From contig JAWLGJ010000018.1 of assembly GCA_041685145.1 (NCBI GenBank), positions 1-59,712 on the forward strand: DNA of 59,712 nucleotides, given 5' to 3'. A program made the translations under genes and the position numbers. How positions within the stretch are numbered: position 1 is the stretch's first letter; every line of letters begins with the position of its first letter. This DNA comes from JAWLGJ01 sp041685145 (lineage in GTDB: Bacteria > Pseudomonadota > Alphaproteobacteria > Rhodospirillales > Magnetospirillaceae). The notes beneath the pieces were generated by a model that saw only the letters and a list, made by a program, of their open reading frames with translations, had not been told where the DNA came from and made no database searches. Positions 33,808-42,342 of the stretch are shown piece by piece.

Positions 33808-35256
33808 ATGCGCGTTCTGTTCGTCACATCGGAAGCCTATCCCCTGGTCAAGACCGGCGGCCTGGGCGATGTCGCCGGCGCGCTGCCGCCGGCGCTGGCG
33901 GCGCTGGGGGACGATGTGCGGGTGCTGCTGCCCGCCTATCCGGCGGTGCTGGCCGGGGCCGAGGACCAGCGCGAGATCGCCGATCTGGGCGATCCCTTCG
34001 GCGCCGGGGCGGCGCGCCTGCTGGCGGCGCGGATGCCCGGCAGCGGCCAGCCGCTGCTGCTGGTCGACTGCCCGGCGCTGTTCCGCCGCGACGGCGGCCC
34101 CTATCTGGACGCCCAGGGCGACGACTGGCCGGACAACCACCTGCGGTTCGGCCTGTTGTGCTGGGCGGGGGCGGTGCTGTCGCACCGGATGAGTCCGCTC
34201 GACTGGCGGCCCGACGTGGTGCACTGCCAGGACTGGCAGGCCGGGCTGGTGGCGGCGTATCTGCACGATTGGGGGCAACCCCGCCCGCCGGTGGTGCAGA
34301 CCATCCACAACATCGCCTATCAGGGCCGCTTTCCGGCCGGGGTGCTGCCGAGTCTGCGCCTGCCCTGGAGCATGTACGCGATCGATGGCCTGGAATTCTA
34401 TGGCGACGTGTCGTTCCTGAAGGCGGGAATCTTCTACGCCGACCACATCACCACCGTCAGCCCCACCTATGCGCGCGAAATCCAGGGCGCCCCCCACGGC
34501 GCCGGGCTGGAGGGGCTGTTGGCGGCGCGGGCCGCCGACCTGGTCGGCATTCTGAACGGCGCCGACTACGGCGTCTGGTCGCCCGAGCACGACCCCCATC
34601 TTGCCCAGCCCTACCGGCCCGGCGACGCCGCCGGCAAGGCCGCCAACAAGCGCGCCCTGCAAGCGGACACCGGTCTCGACATCGCGCCGGAGGCGCCGCT
34701 GCTGGTGGTGGTCAGCCGCCTGACCTGGCACAAGGGCATGGACCTGGTGCCGGCGGTGCTGCCGGCGATGCTGGAGGCGGGGGCGCAACTGGCGGTCCTG
34801 GGCAGCGGCGAGACGGGGCTGGAGGGCGCCTTCCGCGCCGCCGCCGCGGCCGATCCGCGGCAGGTGTTCGTGCACACGGGCTATTCCGAGGCGCTGGCGC
34901 ACCGCCTCCAGGCCGGCGGCGACATCCTGCTGATGCCCTCGCGCTTCGAGCCTTGCGGCCTGACGCAGCTTTACGCCTATCGCTACGGCACGGTGCCCCT
35001 GGTCCACCGCACCGGCGGGCTGGCCGACACCGTCGTCGACACCGGCTACGACACCCTTGCCGCCGGCACCGCGACCGGCTTCGTCTGCGAACGGACCGAG
35101 GCCGCCGACCTGCAATGGTGCGTTGAACGGGCGCTGGCATTGTACCGCCGGCCGGAGCAGTGGCGCCGCATCCAGGCCGCCGGCGCCGCCCTCGACTTCG
35201 GCTGGCCGCCCGCGGCCGCGGCGTACCGGGCGCTGTTTCACTCGCTTTCGGGGTAA
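33808..35256 (+). CDS. glgA: Glycogen synthase (ADP-glucose)
   Basis: A GT5 glycosyltransferase that elongates alpha-1,4-glucan from ADP-glucose. The N-terminus MRVLFVTSEAYPLVKTGGLG fixes the start and carries the K-T-G-G-L substrate loop. HNIAYQGRF, SRLTWHKGMDL and the C-terminal PSRFEPCGLTQLYAYRYG with the acceptor HRTGGLADTV motif follow. The 482 residues are family-typical. It is followed after 65 bases by otsA and glk on the same strand. Confidence 0.96.
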   Translation: MRVLFVTSEAYPLVKTGGLGDVAGALPPALAALGDDVRVLLPAYPAVLAGAEDQREIADLGDPFGAGAARLLAARMPGSGQPLLLVDCPALFRRDGGPYLDAQGDDWPDNHLRFGLLCWAGAVLSHRMSPLDWRPDVVHCQDWQAGLVAAYLHDWGQPRPPVVQTIHNIAYQGRFPAGVLPSLRLPWSMYAIDGLEFYGDVSFLKAGIFYADHITTVSPTYAREIQGAPHGAGLEGLLAARAADLVGILNGADYGVWSPEHDPHLAQPYRPGDAAGKAANKRALQADTGLDIAPEAPLLVVVSRLTWHKGMDLVPAVLPAMLEAGAQLAVLGSGETGLEGAFRAAAAADPRQVFVHTGYSEALAHRLQAGGDILLMPSRFEPCGLTQLYAYRYGTVPLVHRTGGLADTVVDTGYDTLAAGTATGFVCERTEAADLQWCVERALALYRRPEQWRRIQAAGAALDFGWPPAAAAYRALFHSLSG

Positions 35257-35321
35257 GGTGGCCGGAACCGCGACCGGCGGCGGGCTGTTGGCGCAGGAGA
35301 CCCCAGACGTGGGAGGATGCC

Positions 35322-36704
35322 GTGGCGCGGCTGGTTATCGTCTCCAACCGGGTGGCCGTCCCCGAGGAAGGGGCGCGGGCGGGCGGGCTGGCCGTCGCCC
35401 TCCAGGAGGCCCTGCAGCAGGACGGCGGCGTCTGGTTCGGCTGGAGCGGCGAGATCGCCCCCGACACCGCCAGCCCCCGGATCGTGCGCGAGGGGGCGGT
35501 GACCTATGCGCTGCTCGACCTGAACCAGCAGGACCACGATGAGTACTACACCGGCTATGCCAACCGCACGCTGTGGCCGGTGTTCCACTACCGCACCGAC
35601 CTGGCCGATTTCACCTCGGAGTTCCACAGCGGCTATGCCCGCGTCAACGGCCTGTTCGCCGATACCCTGGCGCCCCTGGTCGATGCCGCCGACGATGTGT
35701 GGATTCACGACTACCACCTGATTCCTCTGGGGGCCGAGCTGCGGCGCCGGGGCCTGGGCAACCGCATGGGATTTTTCCTGCACACGCCCTTCCCGGCGTT
35801 GGACATCCTGATGGTGCTGCCGCACCACCGCGAGATTGTCGAGGCGCTGTGCGCCTATGACCTCGTCGGCTTCCAGACCGCCGACGACCTGCGCGCCTTC
35901 CACGACTACCTGACCGTCGAAGCCGACGGCGAGGTGCTGTCCGACGGCAGCGTTCGCGCCTTTGGCCGCAGCCTGCTCGCCGACGTCTTCCCCATCGGCA
36001 TCGATGTCGACGGCATGGTGACGGCGGCGCGGGCGGCGCCGAAGCGCCCCGAAACCCGCCGCATGCAACGCTCGATCGGCGAGGGCGCCGTGGTGGTGGG
36101 CGTCGACCGCCTCGACTACAGCAAGGGCCTGGTCGAGCGCCTGCAGGCCTTCGGACACCTGCTGGAGACACGCCCGGAATATAAATGCCGGGTAACGCTG
36201 CTCCAGATCGCGCCGCCGTCGCGCTCGGACGTGCCCGAATACATGGCCATCCGCCGCGACCTGGAGGCCGAGGCCGGGCACATCAACGGCGCGTTCGCCG
36301 ATTTCGACTGGACGCCCATCCGCTACATCAACCGCAGCTACCCCCGCGAGGTGCTGGCGGCCTTCTACCGCCTCAGCCGCGTGGGCCTGATCACGCCGCT
36401 GCGCGACGGCATGAACCTGGTTGCCAAGGAGTATGTGGCGGCGCAGGATCCCGAGACGCCGGGGGCGCTGGTGCTGTCGCGCTTCGCCGGCGCCGCCCAC
36501 GAACTGGACGGGGCAATCCTGGTGAACCCGCACGACATGGACACGGTGGCCCAGGCCATCGCCCAGGCGCTGGAAATGCCGCTCGACGAACGCCGCGACC
36601 GCTGGCGGCGGATGATGGCGGCGGTGCGAAGACACTCGCTGGCCAACTGGCGCACCAGCTTCCTGGACACCCTGCGGCGCGCCCCCGGCGGCGGTTCGGG
36701 ATGA
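35322..36704 (+). CDS. otsA: Trehalose-6-phosphate synthase
   Basis: A GT20 enzyme that joins UDP- or ADP-glucose and glucose-6-phosphate. The 460 residues begin with VARLVIVSNRVA from a GTG at 35322, preceded by GGGAGGATGCC; the upstream open frame lies inside glgA. Motifs: GWSGE, WIHDYHLIPLG, FFLHTPFP, VDRLDYSKGL and the C-terminal PLRDGMNLVAKEYVAAQ. No otsB phosphatase gene is in the window; the GH15 protein nearby could hydrolyse trehalose. It overlaps glk by ATGA. Confidence 0.94.
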   Translation: MARLVIVSNRVAVPEEGARAGGLAVALQEALQQDGGVWFGWSGEIAPDTASPRIVREGAVTYALLDLNQQDHDEYYTGYANRTLWPVFHYRTDLADFTSEFHSGYARVNGLFADTLAPLVDAADDVWIHDYHLIPLGAELRRRGLGNRMGFFLHTPFPALDILMVLPHHREIVEALCAYDLVGFQTADDLRAFHDYLTVEADGEVLSDGSVRAFGRSLLADVFPIGIDVDGMVTAARAAPKRPETRRMQRSIGEGAVVVGVDRLDYSKGLVERLQAFGHLLETRPEYKCRVTLLQIAPPSRSDVPEYMAIRRDLEAEAGHINGAFADFDWTPIRYINRSYPREVLAAFYRLSRVGLITPLRDGMNLVAKEYVAAQDPETPGALVLSRFAGAAHELDGAILVNPHDMDTVAQAIAQALEMPLDERRDRWRRMMAAVRRHSLANWRTSFLDTLRRAPGGGSG

Positions 36705-37708
36705 GCGACGCGCCCGCCCCCGCGTTGATCGCCGACATCGGCGGCACCAACGCCCGCTTCGCCCTGGCGCGGCCGGGGGCGGAGCCGGCGCATCCGCTGG
36801 TGCTGCCCTGCGCCGACTTCGCCGGACCGGCCGAGGCGGCGGAAGCCTATCTGCGCCGCGTCACGCCGGATTCGCGGCCCAAGCGCGCCGCCTTCGCCAT
36901 CGCCTCGCCGGTGACCGGCGACGAGGTGGAGATGACCAACCACGTCTGGCGCTTTTCCATCGCCGCCGTCCGCCGGCGGCTGGGGCTGGAGCGCCTGGAC
37001 GTGATCAACGACTTCGCCGCCGTGGCCCTGTCGGTTCCGCTGTTGGACGACGCCCACCGCCGCGCCATCGGCGGCGGCACGGCGGCCCCCGGGGCGCCGG
37101 TGGCGCTGCTGGGCCCCGGCACCGGGCTGGGCGTCTCGGCGCTGGTGCCGGCGGGGCGCGGCTGGCTGCCGCTGGCCACCGAGGGCGGCCACGCCACCAT
37201 GCCCGCCGCCGACGAGCGCGAGGCCGCCGTGCTGGCCTGGCTGCGCGGCGTCTACGAGCATGTGTCGGCCGAGCGGGTGCTGTCCGGCCCCGGTCTGGTG
37301 AACCTCTACGGCGCCCTCGCCGCCGTCGACGGCACCACCGCCCAGCCGGCCACCCCGCGCGAGGTGTCGGCCCGCGCCCTCGCCGGCGCCTGCCCCATCT
37401 GCGCCGAGGCGCTGGCGATGTTCTTCGCCATGCTGGGCACGGTGGCGGGAAACCTGGCCCTGAGCCTAGGGGCGCGGGGCGGCGTCCATGTCGCCGGCGG
37501 CATCGTGCCGCAGATGCTGGAGCCCCTGCGCCGCTCGCGCTTCCGCGAGCGCTTCGAGGGCAAGGGGCGCTTCGCCGACTATATGGCCGCCATCCCGACC
37601 TGGGTGGTCACGCACCCCTACCCCGCCTTTCTGGGGCTGGGCGGGCTGGCGACGCGGACGCTGTCGATCCCGGAATCGGGGGCAGAACCTCCGGGTAATA
37701 GCACATGA
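36701..37708 (+). CDS. glk: Glucokinase
   Basis: Phosphorylates glucose with ATP, feeding glucose-6-phosphate to trehalose and glycogen synthesis. The 335 residues show the phosphate loop ADIGGTNARFAL, the sugar-binding DVINDFAAVA, LGPGTGLGVS and LATEGGHATMP. The start overlaps the otsA stop. The 3' end overlaps the convergent U32 gene by 101 bases: the last 33 residues, after the usual GLGGLATR end, may be a frame extension of the ancestral gene. Confidence 0.93.
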   Translation: MSDAPAPALIADIGGTNARFALARPGAEPAHPLVLPCADFAGPAEAAEAYLRRVTPDSRPKRAAFAIASPVTGDEVEMTNHVWRFSIAAVRRRLGLERLDVINDFAAVALSVPLLDDAHRRAIGGGTAAPGAPVALLGPGTGLGVSALVPAGRGWLPLATEGGHATMPAADEREAAVLAWLRGVYEHVSAERVLSGPGLVNLYGALAAVDGTTAQPATPREVSARALAGACPICAEALAMFFAMLGTVAGNLALSLGARGGVHVAGGIVPQMLEPLRRSRFRERFEGKGRFADYMAAIPTWVVTHPYPAFLGLGGLATRTLSIPESGAEPPGNST

Positions 37709-38675
37709 AGCCGGTGGCGCAGCGTTCCGGCTCGCCGCGCCGGTTGGTGGCGTAGTCGAACAGCGCGTCGCGGCCCTGGCTGTCCAGCACGCCGATGGCC
37801 TCGCGCACGAATTCGACGCTGCGGCGCTTGCGCTCCGTCGCCGCCTCGCGGCCGGCGATCTTGACATGTCCGACGCCGCCCTCGGCCATCGCCGCCAGCG
37901 CGCACAGGCCGCAGGGGCCGTAGGGCAGCCCGTCGGCGGTGACCGAGAAGCCGCAGCCGAAGCGGTACCACAGCCAGGATTCGTAGGCGGCTTCGTTCCG
38001 CTCGGCCCGCCGACGCTCGTCGGGGTCGAGGTCGCGGCCGTCGGTGCGGACATAGGCGTAGTCGTAGCGGTCGAGACAGATGGGGCCGCCCAGCTTGCCG
38101 GGCAGGTGCAGGGTCAGGCAGGCGCCCTCGTCGAAGACGCAGCCGTCATTGAGCACGAAGGCCTCGTATTCCAGCAGCGGTTCCGCCGCCGCCACCGCCG
38201 CCATCTCGGCGACGGTGACATGGCGCGGGAACACCACCCGCGTCGCCCCCAGATCGGCGAAGAAACCCGCCGACTCGGCGCTGCGGCAGGTGGCGATGGA
38301 ACTGACATGGATTCCCAGCGCCAGGCCCTTGGCCCCCAGGACCGCCAGCGCCGCCGCGTCGCCGACGATGACCGCGTCGCCGCCCATGTCCTCGAAACGC
38401 GCCGCCAGATCGGCCAGGGCCTCGATCTGCGCCTCGTCATAGTGCTGGGCGTTCAGGGCCAGCGAGATGCGCGCGCCGCCGTCGTGCGCGCGGCGCACCG
38501 CCTCCCGCAGTTCGGCGTAGCTGCGCAGATTGGCGAAGACGCGGCGGCTGACGCCGGCGGTGCCGAAGCGGTCCACCCAATCCTCGGGGACGACGCCGCA
38601 GTAAAGCTCGTCCGCCCCGGCCGCGGCCAGGACGTCGGCTTCCTCAACCCGGCTGATCGGCGCGGTGATTTTCAT
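37608..38675 (-). CDS. U32 family protein, UbiU-like Fe-S partner
   Basis: A 355-residue protein of the 'peptidase U32' family. The N-terminus (AAAGADELYCG) and KIAGRE motif (272-277; KIEGRQ in UbiU) are family marks. Cys179-x6-Cys186-x13-Cys200 and the later Cys255/Cys258 resemble the four [4Fe-4S] ligands of UbiU (C-x6-C-x16-C and one distal Cys). It lacks the DETNARNFPGLNF-type segment of canonical UbiU, so it is a paralogue. U32 proteins such as UbiU/UbiV, RlhA and TrhP are O2-independent hydroxylases, not proteases. It starts at ATG 38675, 32 bases inside its partner gene, and is the last gene of the qhp operon. I infer a hydroxylation step in maturation of the amine dehydrogenase cofactor. 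The C-terminus overlaps glk by 101 bases. Confidence 0.75.
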   Translation of the reverse strand: MKITAPISRVEEADVLAAAGADELYCGVVPEDWVDRFGTAGVSRRVFANLRSYAELREAVRRAHDGGARISLALNAQHYDEAQIEALADLAARFEDMGGDAVIVGDAAALAVLGAKGLALGIHVSSIATCRSAESAGFFADLGATRVVFPRHVTVAEMAAVAAAEPLLEYEAFVLNDGCVFDEGACLTLHLPGKLGGPICLDRYDYAYVRTDGRDLDPDERRRAERNEAAYESWLWYRFGCGFSVTADGLPYGPCGLCALAAMAEGGVGHVKIAGREAATERKRRSVEFVREAIGVLDSQGRDALFDYATNRRGEPERCATGFMCYYPEVLPPIPGSTASASPARPAPERRGRGA

Positions 38676-39537
38676 TCCAGTCTCCCGAGAACACCAGGCG
38701 GTCGATGCTGCCCGCCGCCACGGCGGCGGCGGCGGTTTCCTCCATCGCCTTGCTGTGGCGATAGAAGATGGTGTTGCCGCGCTGAAAAGTGTGCAGTCCG
38801 GCGGCGCCGTGGCGGCGCATCTCGCCGACATAGTCCAGGCATTCCAGGCGGCAGCCGTGGCCGGGGGCGAATTTGCGCGCCCCCTCCTGGTGCAGCGAGC
38901 CCGGGCGGCAAATGCGCCCCTTCACCGAACTGCCATAGGGGACGTGCAGGGCCACCGGCAGCCCGGTGTGCGCGAAATCCTCGGCGCGGGCAAAGGGGGC
39001 GACGTCCATCTCGACCCCGCGCACGCCGAAGCGGCCCAGCAGCGTCACGAAGGGCGAGGCGCCGAGCCCGTGCGGGTACAGCCGTCCCCAGGTTTCCGAA
39101 GGCAGGCGCGGATCCTTGACCATGCGGCACAGCATCCGCCCCGCCCGCGCCACCAGGGCCGGGAAGTCGCGCGCCAGCAGGCGCAGCACGCCCCAGTCGT
39201 TGGCCACCACCTCGCTGCCCTCGGGCAAGAGCGGCAACAGGCGCCGCAGCCGGGCCAGCGCGGCGTCGCCCGCCATCGGCGTCGTCAGGGTCAGCGCGGC
39301 CCCCAGGCGCCCCGCCTCGGTCACCGCCGTCTCCAACTCGGCCGGCGCGGGAATCAGGCGCTCGCAGTATTCGCTGCCGATGTGCAGGCGCTCCACGCGG
39401 CGGCCTTCGCAACCGAAGGTCTCCAGGCGCCGCCATCCCAGCGCCGCCAACGCCTCGCCCAGCACGGGGGCCGACGGCAGGGCGGCAAGATTGCCCGGCG
39501 TGGTGACGGTGACGGCGATTGCGGGCGCGTCGGTCAT
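38644..39537 (-). CDS. U32 family protein, UbiV-like Fe-S partner
   Basis: A 297-residue protein that matches E. coli UbiV in its cysteine pattern: Cys58 in IGSEYCER (UbiV Cys39 in GEAVC), then Cys210-x18-Cys229-x3-Cys233 (UbiV C-x12-C-x3-C), the four ligands of a [4Fe-4S] cluster. The segment VVANDWGVLRLL corresponds to the A-S-D-L-G-V part of UbiV. It starts with ATG overlapping the stop of the CcmF-like gene (ATGA) and overlaps the UbiU-like gene. UbiU and UbiV work as a heterodimer in O2-independent ubiquinone hydroxylation; the same is expected for this pair, but the third ubiquinone component UbiT is missing here. An undescribed role in ubiquinone synthesis cannot be excluded. Confidence 0.75.
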   Translation of the reverse strand: MTDAPAIAVTVTTPGNLAALPSAPVLGEALAALGWRRLETFGCEGRRVERLHIGSEYCERLIPAPAELETAVTEAGRLGAALTLTTPMAGDAALARLRRLLPLLPEGSEVVANDWGVLRLLARDFPALVARAGRMLCRMVKDPRLPSETWGRLYPHGLGASPFVTLLGRFGVRGVEMDVAPFARAEDFAHTGLPVALHVPYGSSVKGRICRPGSLHQEGARKFAPGHGCRLECLDYVGEMRRHGAAGLHTFQRGNTIFYRHSKAMEETAAAAVAAGSIDRLVFSGDWNENHRADQPG

Positions 39538-41663
39538 TGCGGCGCCTTCCTCCGTTTGCGCGACAGGCCGGCCAGCCAGGTCAGGGCGCCGCCGGCGACG
39601 GTGGCGGCGAGGCCGATCCACACGGCGCTCACCGCCGGGAACACCTTCAGCACGATCGGCAGCCGCTCGCCCTTGGTGCCCAGCGGCACCCAGACCTGCA
39701 CATCCTGCCACAGGCCGCGGTGGATGAAGGGTTGAATCATGCGGCTGGGCGTTGCCGCATAGCGGCTGTAGCGGTAGTCGAGGGCCTCGCAGATCGCCCG
39801 CATGGGGCCGCGCTCCGCCGCCGCCATCACCGCCGCCTCGTCGCGATAGACCGAATAGCCCCGCGCCCGTTCGAGCACCGCGCCGTTACCGCGCAACGTC
39901 CACTCGACGTCGGCGAGGGCGCGGTAGACGCGGGGGCTGCCGCGTTCGGACGGGGCCGGGGGATGGGCGGTGACGTTGACCTCGTAGCCGCCCGGAAAGC
40001 GCACCGGCGCCGCCGCCTCAGCCGTGGTCAGCAAACGCTGCGCGTAGCCGTCGAAGACGGTGGCGACGACGACCGCCATCACCGCCACGGCGACGCCGCC
40101 GTGCAGCAGGCCGATGCCCGCCACCCGCAGCCGGTCGGCGCCGGGCTGGCGCAGGCGCGCCACCGTCCAGGCCCCCAGGGCGCCCAGGAAGAACACCGCC
40201 GCCAGCGTCAGCAGGTCCAGAAGCGGCAGCATCGCCACGGTGTTGCGCGAGGTCATGCCGCCGCCGCCATAGGCGGCCGCCAGCGGCCCCAACCACAGCA
40301 CCGCCGGTATCCCCACGATCACCACGGCGCCGGTCACCGCCCAGCGGCGGCGCCGCGACGCCAGCGGCAGGAAGAAGTGCCCGCCGACCAGGGCCAGGGC
40401 GGCGGCCAGCGGCGCCATCCAGGCATTGACCCAATAGGGGTTCACCTCCCACTGCGCGAAGGCACGGCGCAGGCGTTGCAGTTCCTCGCCGTCGATCCAG
40501 CGCGCCAGGGTCTCGAAATAGGGGCGCAGTTCCTCGGGCTTGTCCAGGCGCATAAGCTCGGCGCCATAGGCGTGGGCAAGCTGGCCGAGGGCAATGGCGG
40601 CGGCGGCGACGAACAACCAGGCGGCAAGCTGCACCGGCGACAGCGGCAGGCGCGGCAGGCCGACGCCGCCGCCCCGCCGCGCCAGACCGGCGACCATCGC
40701 CGCCAACGGCACCACCGCCGCCGCCAGCAGCAGCGGCGCCGCCGTGGCGCCGACATAGCGGTGCGAGGAGGCCAGGGTGGTGTCGCGGGTGGCGGCCATC
40801 GTCAGCAGAACCAGCGCCGCCGCCGCCAGGCCCAGGACGGGGTGTAGGCGGGCATAGCGGTCATGCTTGGCGTAACCGCGCTGGAGGTGGAGCAGCGCCG
40901 TCAGCACACTCCACAGCGCGAAGGTGGCGGTCTGCACCGGATCCCAATGCCAGAACTGGCCGAAGGTGTAGTCCTCGTAGGACCAGGCGATGCCCAGCGC
41001 CAGCCCCAGGGTCAGCACCACCCAGGCGGGGCGCAGCCAGCGGTCGGCCAGCACGGCCCAATCCGCCCTCCGCCCGGTCAGCAGGGCCTCGGCGGCGGCG
41101 GCGGCCGGCATCAGGACGATCAGGAAGGCGAACAGGACCGCCGGCGGGTGCAACAGCGCCCAGATGGTGGTCAGATGCGCGTTGATGCCCATGCCCTCGG
41201 CCGCCGGCGCCTGCGCCGCGAAGGGGTCGAAGACGATGGCGGCGGCGGCGAAGAACGCCACGAAGGCGAAACCGCCCCGGAGCGCCCAGCGGCCGGCGGC
41301 CGCCAGGGACGACAGCATCGCCGCCGCCAGCGCCGCCAACAGCAGCATGATGCCGGGGTCGCCGCTCCACAGCCCGGCCAGCTTGAATCGCCAGGGCAGG
41401 TCGGCGGCGCTGTAGGACCACACATAGCGGTAGCCGAAATCGTCGCGGAAGAAATGCAGCGCCAGCGCCACCACCGCCGCCGGCAGCAGCACCGCCAGAA
41501 CCCGGCGCGCCGCCGTCCAGTCCGGGCGCGCCAGGCCGGCGAGGGCCACGCCGACGGCCGCCGGCGCCAGCAGGCGCTCGGCCCCGGCGCCGGCCGCGGC
41601 GAGGGCGACCCCCGCCAGCACCGCCAGAGCCACCAGCAGCGCGGTCTCAGCCGGTCGTCGCAT
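39534..41663 (-). CDS. CcmF-like haem-handling membrane protein
   Basis: A 709-residue polytopic protein of the CcmF/CcsA family, which bring haem to apocytochrome c. Alignable segments are VWSYSAADLPWRFKLAGLWS (81-100; usual YSN-LPL-YK-A-WG), the TIWALLHPPAVLF segment (IHPP of CcmF) and the haem-binding tryptophan-rich region, here GQFWHWDPVQTATFALW (235-251) instead of GGWWFWDPVENASFMPW. It is divergent in exactly the haem-contact region. It overlaps qhpE by 17 bases and the UbiV-like gene by 4. Since QhpA carries two haems c, a dedicated assembly role is plausible, but it could serve another step. Confidence 0.75.
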   Translation of the reverse strand: MRRPAETALLVALAVLAGVALAAAGAGAERLLAPAAVGVALAGLARPDWTAARRVLAVLLPAAVVALALHFFRDDFGYRYVWSYSAADLPWRFKLAGLWSGDPGIMLLLAALAAAMLSSLAAAGRWALRGGFAFVAFFAAAAIVFDPFAAQAPAAEGMGINAHLTTIWALLHPPAVLFAFLIVLMPAAAAAEALLTGRRADWAVLADRWLRPAWVVLTLGLALGIAWSYEDYTFGQFWHWDPVQTATFALWSVLTALLHLQRGYAKHDRYARLHPVLGLAAAALVLLTMAATRDTTLASSHRYVGATAAPLLLAAAVVPLAAMVAGLARRGGGVGLPRLPLSPVQLAAWLFVAAAAIALGQLAHAYGAELMRLDKPEELRPYFETLARWIDGEELQRLRRAFAQWEVNPYWVNAWMAPLAAALALVGGHFFLPLASRRRRWAVTGAVVIVGIPAVLWLGPLAAAYGGGGMTSRNTVAMLPLLDLLTLAAVFFLGALGAWTVARLRQPGADRLRVAGIGLLHGGVAVAVMAVVVATVFDGYAQRLLTTAEAAAPVRFPGGYEVNVTAHPPAPSERGSPRVYRALADVEWTLRGNGAVLERARGYSVYRDEAAVMAAAERGPMRAICEALDYRYSRYAATPSRMIQPFIHRGLWQDVQVWVPLGTKGERLPIVLKVFPAVSAVWIGLAATVAGGALTWLAGLSRKRRKAPQ

Positions 41664-42342
41664 GGGCCCCCGGTCCGGCGAATCCCCCTGGTCCGGCGAA
41701 TCCGTTGCGGCGCAACTGCGCCAGCGCCTCGTCGGGGCACAGGCCCGCCGCCAGCAGGCGCGCCAACGTGCCCGTCACGCGGGCGGTGGCGACGCTGGCC
41801 CCGGCGACGGTGGTCGAGCCGTCGAAGCGCGGGCAGGCACCGAACTCGGCCGGCCCGCGCACGAAATGCGCCACCTGGCCCGGCGGGCAGCGCCCGTCGG
41901 CGGTCACCCGCACCACGCCCTCATAGGCGGCCGGCCAGGTGCGCGGGCCGCTGACCGGCGCCGCCGCCACCAGCAGCACGCCGCGCCGCAGGGCCTCGTC
42001 GCAGGCCTGGCCCAGCACCGGCCGGTCGGCGGGCAGGCCGAAGCTGAGATTGACCACCGCCGCCCCCTGCGCCACCAGCCAGCGCAGCCCCGCCGCCACC
42101 ACCGCCGGCGCCGTGCTGCCGGTGGCGGTGAACACCTGGGCGTCGAGGATGGCGGCATCCGGCGCCGCCTCGGCGATCAGGGCGGCCATCGCCGTGCCGT
42201 GCCCCAGGCGGTCGGGCCGCGCCTCGGCGGCGACGGCGGCGCCGTCCCCGTCAAGGTAGAAACGCCGCCGCGCGGCGGCGAGGCCGTCGGGCCCCACGCC
42301 GCTGTCCAGAACGCCGACATGGATCGGAACCCTAGCCGCCAC
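41647..42342 (-). CDS. qhpE: QhpE-like subtilisin protease
   Basis: A 231-residue small S8 serine protease with the triad Asp13 (GVLDSGVG), His48 (RLGHGTAMA) and Ser183 (GASVATA). In Paracoccus QhpE cuts the leader peptide from QhpC after crosslinking. There is no signal peptide, in agreement with cytoplasmic action. It overlaps qhpF by 11 bases and the CcmF-like gene by 17. The order F then E is the reverse of the E then F order I recall for Paracoccus. The C-terminus carries a duplicated GFAGPG. Confidence 0.85.
   Translation of the reverse strand: MAARVPIHVGVLDSGVGPDGLAAARRRFYLDGDGAAVAAEARPDRLGHGTAMAALIAEAAPDAAILDAQVFTATGSTAPAVVAAGLRWLVAQGAAVVNLSFGLPADRPVLGQACDEALRRGVLLVAAAPVSGPRTWPAAYEGVVRVTADGRCPPGQVAHFVRGPAEFGACPRFDGSTTVAGASVATARVTGTLARLLAAGLCPDEALAQLRRNGFAGPGGFAGPGAHATTG
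41672..41703. repeat. Tandem 18-mer repeat at the qhpE 3' end
   Basis: GGTCCGGCGAATCCCCCT is followed directly by a near-complete second copy. It encodes a tandem GFAGPG near the C-terminus of QhpE and lies just before the start of the CcmF-like gene on the minus strand. Confidence 0.7.

Noticed and set aside
37608..39537. Reading the two U32 proteins as collagenase-like peptidases
   Set aside because: The family name is historical; no protease motif is seen, and the cysteine pattern is that of Fe-S hydroxylases UbiU/UbiV.
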